31,394 bases of DNA from Candidatus Thiodiazotropha sp. (ex Gloverina cf. vestifex). Lineage in GTDB: Bacteria; Pseudomonadota; Gammaproteobacteria; Chromatiales; Chromatiaceae. The position numbers and the translations under genes were made by a program. The notes under the pieces were generated by a model that did not search any database, had not been told where the DNA came from, and saw nothing but the letters and a program-made list of their open reading frames with translations. The DNA lies in assembly GCA_025656435.1 (NCBI GenBank), contig JAHXHT010000002.1:1-31394 (forward strand), written 5' to 3'. This document shows, one piece after another, positions 23,782 to 31,394 of this stretch. The first letter of the stretch is position 1; each line of letters starts with the position of its first letter.

Positions 23782-26253
23782 CTACCTCGGTACCGGAGCT
23801 ACGTTCCACACCTTCTGTGCATATTCCTGAATCGTACGGTCACTGGAAAAATAACCCATGCGGGCTGTGTTGAGGATGGCCATGCGGTCCCATTCGTCAG
23901 GTGTCCGGTATGCCTTATCCGCCTGGTCGCTGATGTCCAGATAGGATTGGAAATCGGCCAGTACTTTAAAGTGATCGGCATTGAGCAGATTGTCTGTGAT
24001 TGTGCGGTAACGATCCGGCTCCTCCGGTGAGAAGTAGCCATTGGCAATCATGTCGATGACCCGTCTCAGGCAGGCGTTTGTTTCATAATGGCTGCGAGGG
24101 TTGTAGCCTTGGATGTTAAGTCTCTCGATGTCTTTGGTTGTGTGTCCGAAGATAAAGATATTATCGCTACCAATATGCTGCTGCATCTCCACATTCGCAC
24201 CGTCCATAGTCCCCATGGTGAGCGCACCGTTCAGCGCCAGTTTCATATTCCCAGTGCCTGACGCTTCCATGCCCGCAGTCGAGATCTGTTGCGACAGTTC
24301 AGCGGCAGGGATGATATCCGAAGCGGTGGTCACATCGTAATTAGGGATGAAGATGATTTTTAAACGGTCGCTGACCGCCGGATCATTGTCGATGACGTCA
24401 GCCACGTCGTTGATCAGTCGAATGATCAGTTTGGCCATGGCGTAACCCGGTGCCGCTTTACCACCAAAGATGATTGTACGAGGTACGAATTTTTTTGCAT
24501 CGGTATCGGTCAGACGATTGTAGAGCGCAATGGTACGTAACAGGTTGAGCAATTGGCGTTTGTATTCATGGATGCGTTTTACCTGCACATCGAACAAAGT
24601 GTGAGGGTCGATCTCTCGCTTGAGGTAGTAGTTTATCTGTGTGGCGAGCTTTTTTTTGTTAGCCAGTTTGATGGCAGCAAAGCGTTCTCTGAAAAGCGCA
24701 TCGTCTGCCAGCGGCTCCAGCTGTTTGAGTTGATCCAGGTCTTTGATCCAGTCTGATCCTATGGCGTCGCAGATTAGCTTAGAGAGTCCTTTGTTCGAGA
24801 GATAGAGCCAGCGGCGTGGTGTGATGCCGTTGGTGACGTTCATGATTTTGTTCGGGTAGTAACGGTTGAAATCCCTGAAGGTGTATTTGCGCAGCAGTTC
24901 GCTGTGTAGCGCCGAGACACCGTTCACACGATGACTGCCGACGATAGCAAGGTGGGCCATGCGGATTCGTCGCTCTCCCCCATCATCAATGATCGAGAGG
25001 CGATGTAAGAGATCCATGTCTCCCGGATTGAGATGACCCAGCATCAGCAAAAAGCGGCGATTGATTTCGTAGATCAGCTGTAGATGACGGGGTAGCAGCT
25101 GTTCGAGAATATGGACAGGCCAGGTCTCAAGCGCCTCGGGCAACAGGGTGTGGTTGGTGTAGGAGAAGACCCGGGTGGTGATGTCCCAGGCGGGTTGCCA
25201 CTCGAGGTGGTGCTTGTCCATCAACAGTCTCATCAATTCCGGGATGGCGATGGCCGGATGAGTGTCGTTGAGCTGGATGGCGACCTTTTCCGGTAGCTCA
25301 CGCAGATCGTCATGATCGATAAAAAAGCGTCGCAGGATATCCTTCAGTGAGGCGCTGACGAAAAAATACTGCTGCTTCAGACGCAACAGTTTGTTCATGG
25401 TCGAGGTGTCGTTGGGATAGAGCACCTTGGAGATGTTTTCTGAATGCGTTTTACCAACCACGGCCTCTGTATATTCGCCCAGGTTGAAGCAGTTGAGATC
25501 AAAATCCTCGTAGGCTTTTGCGCTCCACAGCCGAAGATTGTTGACGGTGTCGTTGTGAAAGCCGGGAATGGGTGTGTCGTAGGCCTGCGCCATGACCACA
25601 TCTCCCTCGATCCAGTCGAAGTGGCGGCGTCCTGTCTGGTCTTGGTACTCCATGACACGGCCGCCAAAACGAATACGGTAGGAGACTTCCGGGCGGGGGA
25701 ACTCCCAGGGATTACCATGGGTCAGCCAGTTTTCCGGGAGCTCCACCTGCTGTCCATCCTCGATTTTCTGCCGGAACATGCCGTATTCGAAGCGAATGCC
25801 ATAGCCGTAGCCGGGAATATTGAGTGTCGCCATGGAATCAAGAAAACAGGCGGCGAGTCTGCCGAGGCCGCCATTGCCCAAGGCGGCATCATGTTCAAGA
25901 CTGCGTAGCCGTTCCAGCTCGATACCGAGTTTATGCAGTGCCTCGGTGCAGGCGTCGTAGATGTCCATGTTCAACAGGCTGTTGACCAAGCTGCGGCCGA
26001 TGAGGAACTCCATCGACAGGTAGTAGGCCCGCTTGGCATCGTGTTTATAGTAACTGCGTTGGGTCTCCATCCAGCGCTCGATCAGGCGATCCCTCACAAC
26101 ATGGCTGAAGGCCATCATCCAGTCGTGCTCGGTAGCGGTTAGGGGGTCCTTGCCGATGGTATAGACAAGATGGTTAGAGACGGAACGTTGGACGGCCTTG
26201 GTGTCTGAGCCCAGGTAGTCGTATTTAAATGCGCTCTGCGGGTCTTTGCTCAT
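23782..26253 (-). CDS. glgP: glycogen/starch/alpha-glucan phosphorylase
   Basis: Releases glucose 1-phosphate from storage glucan using pyridoxal phosphate. The 823 residues span the whole GT35 family: AYYLSMEFLIGRSLVNSLLN, DAALGNGGLGRLAACFLDSMATL, YGIRFEYGMFRQ, VQLNDTHPAIAIPELMRLL, and the PLP-lysine segment EASGTGNMKLALNGALTMGTMDGANVEM with Lys671. Length fits bacterial GlgP/MalP (about 800-830). No glgA, glgB or glgC neighbour is present, so it stands apart from a glycogen operon here. A VanZ-like gene lies 70 bases upstream on the same strand. Confidence 0.96.
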   Translation of the reverse strand: MSKDPQSAFKYDYLGSDTKAVQRSVSNHLVYTIGKDPLTATEHDWMMAFSHVVRDRLIERWMETQRSYYKHDAKRAYYLSMEFLIGRSLVNSLLNMDIYDACTEALHKLGIELERLRSLEHDAALGNGGLGRLAACFLDSMATLNIPGYGYGIRFEYGMFRQKIEDGQQVELPENWLTHGNPWEFPRPEVSYRIRFGGRVMEYQDQTGRRHFDWIEGDVVMAQAYDTPIPGFHNDTVNNLRLWSAKAYEDFDLNCFNLGEYTEAVVGKTHSENISKVLYPNDTSTMNKLLRLKQQYFFVSASLKDILRRFFIDHDDLRELPEKVAIQLNDTHPAIAIPELMRLLMDKHHLEWQPAWDITTRVFSYTNHTLLPEALETWPVHILEQLLPRHLQLIYEINRRFLLMLGHLNPGDMDLLHRLSIIDDGGERRIRMAHLAIVGSHRVNGVSALHSELLRKYTFRDFNRYYPNKIMNVTNGITPRRWLYLSNKGLSKLICDAIGSDWIKDLDQLKQLEPLADDALFRERFAAIKLANKKKLATQINYYLKREIDPHTLFDVQVKRIHEYKRQLLNLLRTIALYNRLTDTDAKKFVPRTIIFGGKAAPGYAMAKLIIRLINDVADVIDNDPAVSDRLKIIFIPNYDVTTASDIIPAAELSQQISTAGMEASGTGNMKLALNGALTMGTMDGANVEMQQHIGSDNIFIFGHTTKDIERLNIQGYNPRSHYETNACLRRVIDMIANGYFSPEEPDRYRTITDNLLNADHFKVLADFQSYLDISDQADKAYRTPDEWDRMAILNTARMGYFSSDRTIQEYAQKVWNVAPVPR

Positions 26254-26323
26254 AAGCGTGGTTCATCTTTTTTCAAAGTCGGATGTCGATGCCAGGCAGC
26301 CTGGACTTCGGGCGGTTTCACCC

Positions 26324-26698
26324 TTAATTGGTAGCACTATTCCAGCGCAGTGCCAAGGCGGGTATGCGTTTCAATAATGGAAAGGTGAGAGGATAAAGCA
26401 GCAGTCCTAGACCATCGGCGGTCAGATCCCATAGAGAGAAGCTGCGATAGGGTAGATAGTACTGCACCAGTTCTATGAACAGGCCATAGGCCAGCAACGG
26501 CAGCAGTTTTGGCAGTCCCCAATGGTGCTTTGGCCAGGCAAAGTCGAGTAGAAAGGCCAGGCAGAGAAACGCAGCCGCATGTCCAAACTTGTCATTAATG
26601 TCTGCGACCGGAGTCTCTTCGATCTGGCCGAATGAAAGATAACCAACCAGCACCAGTGTGAGGACGAAGGCGGTCCGAAAGAGACCGCTATGGGGCAT
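26324..26698 (-). CDS. VanZ-like family membrane protein
   Basis: A 124-residue protein with about four membrane segments: LFRTAFVLTLVLVGYLSF, KFGHAAAFLCLAFLLDFAW, LLPLLAYGLFIELVQYYL, and LTADGLGLLLYPLTFPLL. The DKFGHAAAF and ELVQYYLPYRSFSLWDLTADGLG segments are typical of VanZ-like proteins (conserved His, Glu, Gln, Asp and Gly). VanZ gives low-level teicoplanin resistance in enterococci, but chromosomal homologues like this have no defined role. The ATG at 26698 is preferred; a longer frame would start inside purD. It follows purD by 26 bases and may be co-transcribed. Confidence 0.8.
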   Translation of the reverse strand: MPHSGLFRTAFVLTLVLVGYLSFGQIEETPVADINDKFGHAAAFLCLAFLLDFAWPKHHWGLPKLLPLLAYGLFIELVQYYLPYRSFSLWDLTADGLGLLLYPLTFPLLKRIPALALRWNSATN

Positions 26699-26724
26699 GC
26701 TGCTCTGGACCTGCGGTGGATGAT

Positions 26725-28014
26725 TCAGTGCAGCTGTTCCCTGGCAATGGCGCGATAAGCAATGTCGGAGCGGAAATAGACCTTCTCCCAATGGATGGAG
26801 CGGGTCAAGTCGTAAGCGCGTTGCTGGGCCTGGATAACCGTGTCACCCAATGCTGTAGCGCAGAGTACGCGGCCACCGGCTGTGACAATTTGGTCGTTGA
26901 GAAGGGCTGTGCCGGCATGAAACACCTTGGCGTCACCGCTCTCCGGCTCTGGCAGGCCACTGATTGGCAGATCCTTTTGATAGGGGCCTGGATAGCCGCC
27001 GGCGGCCAGAACAACGCCTACTGAGGCTCTGGGGTCCCATTCGGTGGTCTCTGTGTCGAGGCGCTGCTCCAGCGCAGCAAGGCAGTGAGAAACCAGATCA
27101 GAACGCATGCGCAGCATGATCGGCTGGGTCTCGGGATCACCGAAACGGCAGTTATATTCGATAACTTTCGGGATGCCGTCCGCGGTGATCATGAGGCCGG
27201 CATAGAGAAAGCCGGTATAGGGGCGACCCTCATCGGCCATGCCCTTGACTGTGGGCAGGATCACTTGCTCCATGATGCGCAGGTGAATCTCGTCTGTCAC
27301 CACAGGCGCGGGAGAGTATGCGCCCATGCCACCGGTGTTGAGGCCGGTATCGCCGTCTCCCATCCGTTTGTGGTCCTGGCTGGTAGCCATGGGCAGGACA
27401 TGCTCGCCATCTGCCATGACGATGAAGCTTGCCTCTTCTCCTTCCAGATACTCCTCAATGACCACTTGGTGACCTGCTTCACCGAAGGCGTTGCCGGCCA
27501 GCATATCCCTGACGGCCTGCTTAGCTGTCTCCAGGTCCATGGCGACGATGACCCCTTTGCCTGCGGCCAGACCATCGGCCTTGATCACGATGGGTGCGCC
27601 GGTCTCCTGCAGATAGGCGAGGGCAGAATCTATATCGGTAAAGGTCTGGTAGTCGGCGGTAGGTATATGATGGCGGGCAAGGAAATCCTTGGTAAAGGAC
27701 TTGGAACCTTCTAACTGGGCTGCTTCTCGACCGGGTCCAAAGCAGCGTAGACCGGCTGCTGTAAAAGCGTCGACGATGCCTATGACCAGCGGAGCCTCAG
27801 GCCCCACGATGGTGAGGCCGATATCATTGGCCTTGGCGAAATCGATCAGCTCATCAATCGCATTGACATCGATCTGTACATTTTCCAATCGTGCCTCCAG
27901 TGCGGTGCCGGCATTGCCTGGTGCAACATAGACCTTATCGGCCAGAGGGGATTGTGCGGCCTTCCAGGCCAGGGCGTGTTCGCGGCCGCCCGCGCCAATG
28001 ACGAGTATGTTCAT
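26725..28014 (-). CDS. purD: phosphoribosylamine-glycine ligase (GAR synthetase)
   Basis: Second step of purine synthesis, an ATP-grasp enzyme. The 429 residues have the N-terminal MNILVIGAGGREHALAWKAAQS, VYVAPGNAGTALEA, TIVGPEAPLVIGIVDAF, the ATP-grasp segments VIKADGLAAGKGVIVA and VVIEEYLEGEEASFIVMADG, NTGGMGAYSPAP, EYNCRFGDPETQPIMLRM, and a C-terminal domain with LAAGGYPG. Length is typical. It lies downstream of purH, the usual purHD pair, but separated from it by 197 bases holding a repeat element. Confidence 0.97.
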   Translation of the reverse strand: MNILVIGAGGREHALAWKAAQSPLADKVYVAPGNAGTALEARLENVQIDVNAIDELIDFAKANDIGLTIVGPEAPLVIGIVDAFTAAGLRCFGPGREAAQLEGSKSFTKDFLARHHIPTADYQTFTDIDSALAYLQETGAPIVIKADGLAAGKGVIVAMDLETAKQAVRDMLAGNAFGEAGHQVVIEEYLEGEEASFIVMADGEHVLPMATSQDHKRMGDGDTGLNTGGMGAYSPAPVVTDEIHLRIMEQVILPTVKGMADEGRPYTGFLYAGLMITADGIPKVIEYNCRFGDPETQPIMLRMRSDLVSHCLAALEQRLDTETTEWDPRASVGVVLAAGGYPGPYQKDLPISGLPEPESGDAKVFHAGTALLNDQIVTAGGRVLCATALGDTVIQAQQRAYDLTRSIHWEKVYFRSDIAYRAIAREQLH

Positions 28015-28082
28015 GAGTTTTTACTGGTTGTACCTGACTGCGAATTGGATTGATTGAGTCTCGATCTGGGATCGGTGAAATA

Positions 28083-28164
28083 TAACGCAAAGGTCGCAAA
28101 GAAGCGCAAAGGATGCAAAGTAAATCACTCAAACCGATAAATAACCTTTGCGAACTCTGCGTTA
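28083..28164. repeat. gene-less inverted-repeat element related to the GxxExxY cassette
   Basis: The left arm (28083-28120) matches the cassette arm at 863-900 in about 35 of 38 positions, including the GCAAAG units. The shorter right arm (28145-28164) pairs with the outer 20 bases, giving a hairpin of about 82 bp that starts TAACGCAAAG and ends with its complement. TA flanks both sides. It carries no gene and sits between purH and purD. It resembles a miniature inverted-repeat element, perhaps moved by or derived from the GxxExxY cassette (inference). Confidence 0.75.
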
Positions 28165-28211
28165 TAAACCCACATCCCGAATGCTTATTGAGATTTGTTC
28201 CGGCAGCAAAC

Positions 28212-29771
28212 TCAGTGACGGAAATGACGCATGCCTGTGAATACCATGGCCATGTCATGTTCATTGGCGGCGGCAATGGCCTCGTCGTCACGCATCGATC
28301 CGCCTGGCTGAATAACGGCGGCAATACCTGCCTCGGCGGCATTGTCGATGCCATCGCGGAAGGGGAAAAAGGCATCCGACGCCATGACCGATCCTTTAAC
28401 CGTCAATCCTGCGTGTTCGGCTTTTATGCCGGCGATACGGGCGGAGTTTATGCGGCTCATCTGCCCGGCGCCAACACCAATGGTCATGCCGTCACGACCA
28501 TAAACGATGGCATTGGATTTGACGTATTTTGCGACACGCCAGGTAAAGAGCAGGTCACGCATCTCCTGTTCGGTAGGCTGACGTTGGCTGACGACCTTGA
28601 TCTCTTTGGTCAGTTGCAGGTCGGCATCCTGCACCAGCAGACCGCCGTTGACACGCTTGTACTCCGTACGATGAATGGCTTCGCTGGTCCATTCTCCGCA
28701 AGATAACAGACGTACGTTTTTCTTGCTGCTGACCTTTTCGACTGCGGCAGCGGAGACTTTGGGTGCGATAATCACCTCCACAAACTGACGCTCGACGATG
28801 GCTTTGGCGGTCTCTCCATCCAGTTCACCATTGAAGGCGATGATGCCGCCGAAGGCCGATTCCGGATCGGTGCTGTAGGCCCGGTCATAGGCTTCCAATA
28901 GATTGGCGCCATAGGCGACACCGCAGGGATTGGCATGCTTGACGATGACACATGCGGGACCCTCGTCGAAGCTTTTGACGCACTCCAGGGCAGCATCGGT
29001 ATCGGCGATATTGTTGTAAGAGAGTTCCTTGCCCTGCAACTGTGTGGCAGTGGCAACACTGGCTTCTTCGATAAGGTTTTCCACGAAGAAGGCCGCTTTC
29101 TGGTGAGGGTTCTCGCCGTAGCGCATGGTCTGGGTCTGCTTGAATTGCATAGAAAGCGTACGGGGAAAATCGCTCACCTCATCACCCAGTCGCACCCCGA
29201 AGTAGTTGGCGATGGCACTGTCGTAACGGGCGGTGTGTTCGAAGGTCTTCACGGCCAGATCGAAACGGGTGGCGTCGGTTACGGCGTTATCGTTATTCGC
29301 CATCTCCTGCAGTACCCGATCGTAGTCAGCGGCATCGACCACGACGGTAACATCCTTATGGTTCTTAGCCGCAGCGCGCAGCATGGTGGGGCCGCCGATG
29401 TCGATATTTTCAATGGCGGTGGGCAGGTCGCAATCGGGTTTGGCGACTGTCTCTTCGAAGGGGTAGAGGTTGACGACGATAAGGTCGATAGCGCCGATGC
29501 CGTTCTCCTTCATCACGCCATCGTCGGTACCGCGTCTGCCCAAGATGCCGCCGTGGATCTTGGGGTGAAGGGTCTTGACTCGTCCATCCATCATCTCAGG
29601 GTATCCGGTGTACTCGGAGACCTCGGTCACAGGCACATCGCTCTTTGTCAGTAGCTTAGCGGTGCCGCCGGTGGAGAGAATCTCGATCTGTTTATCAGCG
29701 AGGCTGCGAGCGAACTCGACGATGCCTGTTTTGTCAGAGACGCTGATCAGGGCGCGTTTAATCGATGCCAT
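28212..29771 (-). CDS. purH: bifunctional AICAR formyltransferase/IMP cyclohydrolase
   Basis: Carries out the last two steps of IMP synthesis. The 519 residues show the N-terminal cyclohydrolase domain ([80 protein letters not shown]) and the formyltransferase domain ([104 protein letters not shown]). All key motifs are present and the length is normal. Confidence 0.98.
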   Translation of the reverse strand: MASIKRALISVSDKTGIVEFARSLADKQIEILSTGGTAKLLTKSDVPVTEVSEYTGYPEMMDGRVKTLHPKIHGGILGRRGTDDGVMKENGIGAIDLIVVNLYPFEETVAKPDCDLPTAIENIDIGGPTMLRAAAKNHKDVTVVVDAADYDRVLQEMANNDNAVTDATRFDLAVKTFEHTARYDSAIANYFGVRLGDEVSDFPRTLSMQFKQTQTMRYGENPHQKAAFFVENLIEEASVATATQLQGKELSYNNIADTDAALECVKSFDEGPACVIVKHANPCGVAYGANLLEAYDRAYSTDPESAFGGIIAFNGELDGETAKAIVERQFVEVIIAPKVSAAAVEKVSSKKNVRLLSCGEWTSEAIHRTEYKRVNGGLLVQDADLQLTKEIKVVSQRQPTEQEMRDLLFTWRVAKYVKSNAIVYGRDGMTIGVGAGQMSRINSARIAGIKAEHAGLTVKGSVMASDAFFPFRDGIDNAAEAGIAAVIQPGGSMRDDEAIAAANEHDMAMVFTGMRHFRH

Positions 29772-29804
29772 GGGTGGGTTTCCCCTATCTTAGTGAACGT
29801 GAAT

Positions 29805-29847
29805 CGGGCAGTTGCCTAATGCGATGATCGCATTGGACAGCTGCCCG
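29805..29847. repeat. long near-perfect hairpin between fis and purH
   Basis: CGGGCAG at 29805 pairs with CTGCCCG ending at 29847, and AATGCGAT pairs with ATCGCATT inside. In all about 20 of 21 positions pair (some G-T), with almost no loop. There is no T run on either strand. It lies after fis and before the purH start on the same strand, so it may end or stabilise the dusB-fis transcript, or be a palindromic dispersed unit. Confidence 0.7.
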
Positions 29848-29872
29848 TGTGCATGGGTATGTATTCTACGGC

Positions 29873-30169
29873 TCAGTCCAGATCGTACTGGGAGAGCTTC
29901 TTGCGTAATGTACTGCGGCTGATGCCTAGGATAGAGGCGGCTAATGTCTGATTACCACCGGTGTGTTTCATAACGCTTTCAAGCAGTGGCGCTTCCACCT
30001 CGTTCATAACCAGGCGATAGAGATTATTTGCGCCGTGGCCATTGAGGTTTTGGAAGTAACGCTGCATTGCGTCGCTGACACACTGACGCAGCGGTTCCGA
30101 TTTTTTGCTATGTGTGACAGTCAGTCGGCTGTCATCTTCTTTATTGAACAGACTTGCGTCGATGTTCAT
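29873..30169 (-). CDS. fis: DNA-binding protein Fis
   Basis: Nucleoid protein that bends DNA and activates stable-RNA promoters. From the ATG at 30169 the protein has 98 residues, the length of E. coli Fis. The C-terminal half carries the dimer and helix-turn-helix helices: EAPLLESVMKHTGGNQTLAASILGISRSTLRKKLSQYDLD. The first half is divergent, as usual outside enterics. The start overlaps the dusB stop (ATGA), the classic dusB-fis operon. Confidence 0.95.
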   Translation of the reverse strand: MNIDASLFNKEDDSRLTVTHSKKSEPLRQCVSDAMQRYFQNLNGHGANNLYRLVMNEVEAPLLESVMKHTGGNQTLAASILGISRSTLRKKLSQYDLD

Positions 30170-31152
30170 GCCGCCAGTTCCCCTTTCTCTTTTTGACACG
30201 CGAAATATGCACGTGCGTATTGCAGTTGCTGGCTGGCTGATTCCGTTCGGTTGATTTTTTCCCTGAAACGCGCCCCGCCGGGGTGTCGTTTACTGTACCA
30301 GGCAATGTGTTTGCGGGCGATCCGGGTGCCCATCGTTTCCCCATAGAATTCGTAAAGCTGAGACAGATGTTCCAATAAGATGTCTGCAACCCATTGAGTG
30401 TCTGGCGCTGGCAACAGATCGCCTGTCTGCAGAAAGTGATCGATTTCACAAAAGATCCAGGGTCTGCCCTGTGCGGCGCGGCCGATCATGAGGCCATCTG
30501 CACCGGTCTGCTCAAGTACCTGCTTTGCCTTCTCAGGAGAGTTGATGTCTCCATTGGCAATGACCGGTATGTCGATCTGCTGTTTTATCTGGCGAATGGT
30601 TTCGTACTCCGCTTCACCGGCAAACTTGCAGGCACGTGTTCGGCCATGGACCGATAGGGCCTGAATGCCAGAATCCTCGGCAATCTTCGCAATACGTATT
30701 CCATTCCTTTCTGACTTGTCCTGTCCGGTGCGGATCTTCAATGTTACCGGTATATCAACGGCGTCCACTACTGTCCGCAGTATGTCGGCCACCAAGGGCT
30801 CATTCTTAAGTAGTGCCGAGCCGGCAGCCTTTCGGCATACTTTTTTTGCAGGGCAGCCCATATTAATGTCGATAATCTGTGCCCCAAAGGCTACGTTGGC
30901 TTTTGCGGCATCGGCCATCATCGCCGGATCCGATCCCAGTATCTGTACGGCAATCGGGCCGCCTTCCCCTCGATGATCCAATCGCTTTACGCTCTTGCGT
31001 GTACCCCAGAGTGCGGCGTCGGCGGATATCATTTCTGACACAGCCAAGCCCGCACCCAACTTTCTGCAAAGTTGTCGAAAGGGTCTGTCGGTAACACCCG
31101 CCATGGGCGCAAGCAGCAGATTGTTATCTAATTTATAGGGTCCGATTTGCAT
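30166..31152 (-). CDS. dusB: tRNA-dihydrouridine synthase B
   Basis: FMN enzyme that reduces uridine to dihydrouridine in the tRNA D loop. The 328-residue TIM barrel begins MQIGPYKLDNNLLLAPMAGVTDRPFRQLCRKLGAGLAVSEM. It has the catalytic Cys100 in INMGCPAKKV, then SALLKNEPLVADILRTVVDAVDIPVTLKIRTG, LSVHGRTRACKF, PVIANGDINSPEKAKQVLEQTGADGLMIGRAAQGRPWIF. The next motif residue is Cys rather than the usual Asn (KKVCRK), a minor change. It leads the dusB-fis operon; upstream control should lie in 31153-31394. Confidence 0.96.
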   Translation of the reverse strand: MQIGPYKLDNNLLLAPMAGVTDRPFRQLCRKLGAGLAVSEMISADAALWGTRKSVKRLDHRGEGGPIAVQILGSDPAMMADAAKANVAFGAQIIDINMGCPAKKVCRKAAGSALLKNEPLVADILRTVVDAVDIPVTLKIRTGQDKSERNGIRIAKIAEDSGIQALSVHGRTRACKFAGEAEYETIRQIKQQIDIPVIANGDINSPEKAKQVLEQTGADGLMIGRAAQGRPWIFCEIDHFLQTGDLLPAPDTQWVADILLEHLSQLYEFYGETMGTRIARKHIAWYSKRHPGGARFREKINRTESASQQLQYARAYFACQKEKGELAA

Positions 31153-31394
31153 TCAATCTGCCCTTCTTACGGGGGGCTGTTGGTGATTGAGGAGGGGTTG
31201 GGATACTACCGCCATTATGGTGCGGAATCAAAACTAAAATCACGTTCAATTGATCTGGATGCGGTACCAATAAAGTGCATAGATGCGAAGTGGCTCTAAG
31301 GCATCTAAGGAAGCTCTGAACGAATCCATCGATTGAGGGATAATGGTGCACATTCTAGGCCAATCATTATATAGACCCCATGAAGCAAACAACT
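31153..31394. other. non-coding region upstream of dusB to the window edge
   Basis: I see no complete gene here. It should contain the dusB-fis promoter (minus strand). On the plus strand, ATTATATAG (31366-31374) is followed by an ATG at 31380, with only five codons (MKQTT) before the window ends, so a gene may start there but cannot be supported. Confidence 0.4.

Noticed and set aside
28113..28706. Long plus-strand frame opposite purH
   Set aside because: It is antisense to strongly conserved purH and begins inside the repeat element; no family resemblance.
30141..30449. Minus-strand frame of about 100 codons inside dusB
   Set aside because: It is a shadow in another frame of dusB, which has full-length family motifs.
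1..31394. CRISPR arrays, insertion sequences with transposases, prophage genes, rRNA genes, plasmid origins
   Set aside because: I looked for regularly spaced repeats, transposase or integrase motifs and rRNA segments on both strands and saw none.

Overview
The window is a stretch of ordinary bacterial chromosome with core metabolic and housekeeping genes. Gene content and order point to a gammaproteobacterium: rpe-gph-trpE-trpG-trpD-trpC-crp, the kdsD-kdsC-lptC-lptA-lptB-rpoN-hpf-ptsN cluster, rplM-rpsI, and dusB-fis. The HprK/HPr/Enzyme I set after ptsN is not the Escherichia arrangement. It is closer to Chromatiales/Thiotrichales/Xanthomonadales-type genomes. That placement is an inference from gene order, not a phylogeny.

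Layout. Bases 1-108 are the 3' end of an unidentified basic protein. From 165 to 6206 (+) lie rpe, gph and trpEGDC. An inverted-repeat cassette carrying a GxxExxY (PD-(D/E)XK-like) gene, broken by one extra base, sits between rpe and gph. A clear trp leader peptide (18 aa ending Arg-Trp-Arg-Trp) overlaps a terminator-like hairpin just before trpE. At 6335-7743, crp (-) and an OsmC-like gene (+) diverge. The OsmC-like gene is followed by overlapping genes for a DUF885-like protein and a VOC-family protein. From 22179 down to 9732, all on the minus strand, runs a long block: yrbG, kdsD, kdsC, lptC, lptA, lptB (LPS precursor and transport), then rpoN, hpf, ptsN, hprK, rapZ, ptsH, ptsI (frameshifted) and mgtE. 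At 22180-23532 (+) are a terminator and possible small RNA, then rplM-rpsI and tRNA-Gln(CTG). The rest (23782-31152) is minus strand: dusB-fis, purH, purD, a VanZ-like gene and glgP. A small hairpin element between purH and purD shares the terminal repeat of the GxxExxY cassette.

How the genes work together. trpEGDC makes indole-glycerol phosphate from chorismate and is probably controlled by translation-dependent attenuation. The kds/lpt genes feed and export lipopolysaccharide. The PTS proteins form a phosphorelay (Enzyme I, HPr, EIIA-Ntr, with HPr kinase/phosphorylase). No sugar permease is visible, so the relay looks regulatory, and it adjoins rpoN and rapZ. purH/purD make purines.

Most unusual items: (1) the GxxExxY cassette and its gene-less relative, which share about 38-bp arms built of GCAAAG units; (2) the trp leader/attenuator; (3) single-base frameshifts in ptsI and the GxxExxY gene; (4) a DUF885-like protein that appears to lack its zinc site; (5) a possible small RNA with an anti-Shine-Dalgarno sequence upstream of rplM.
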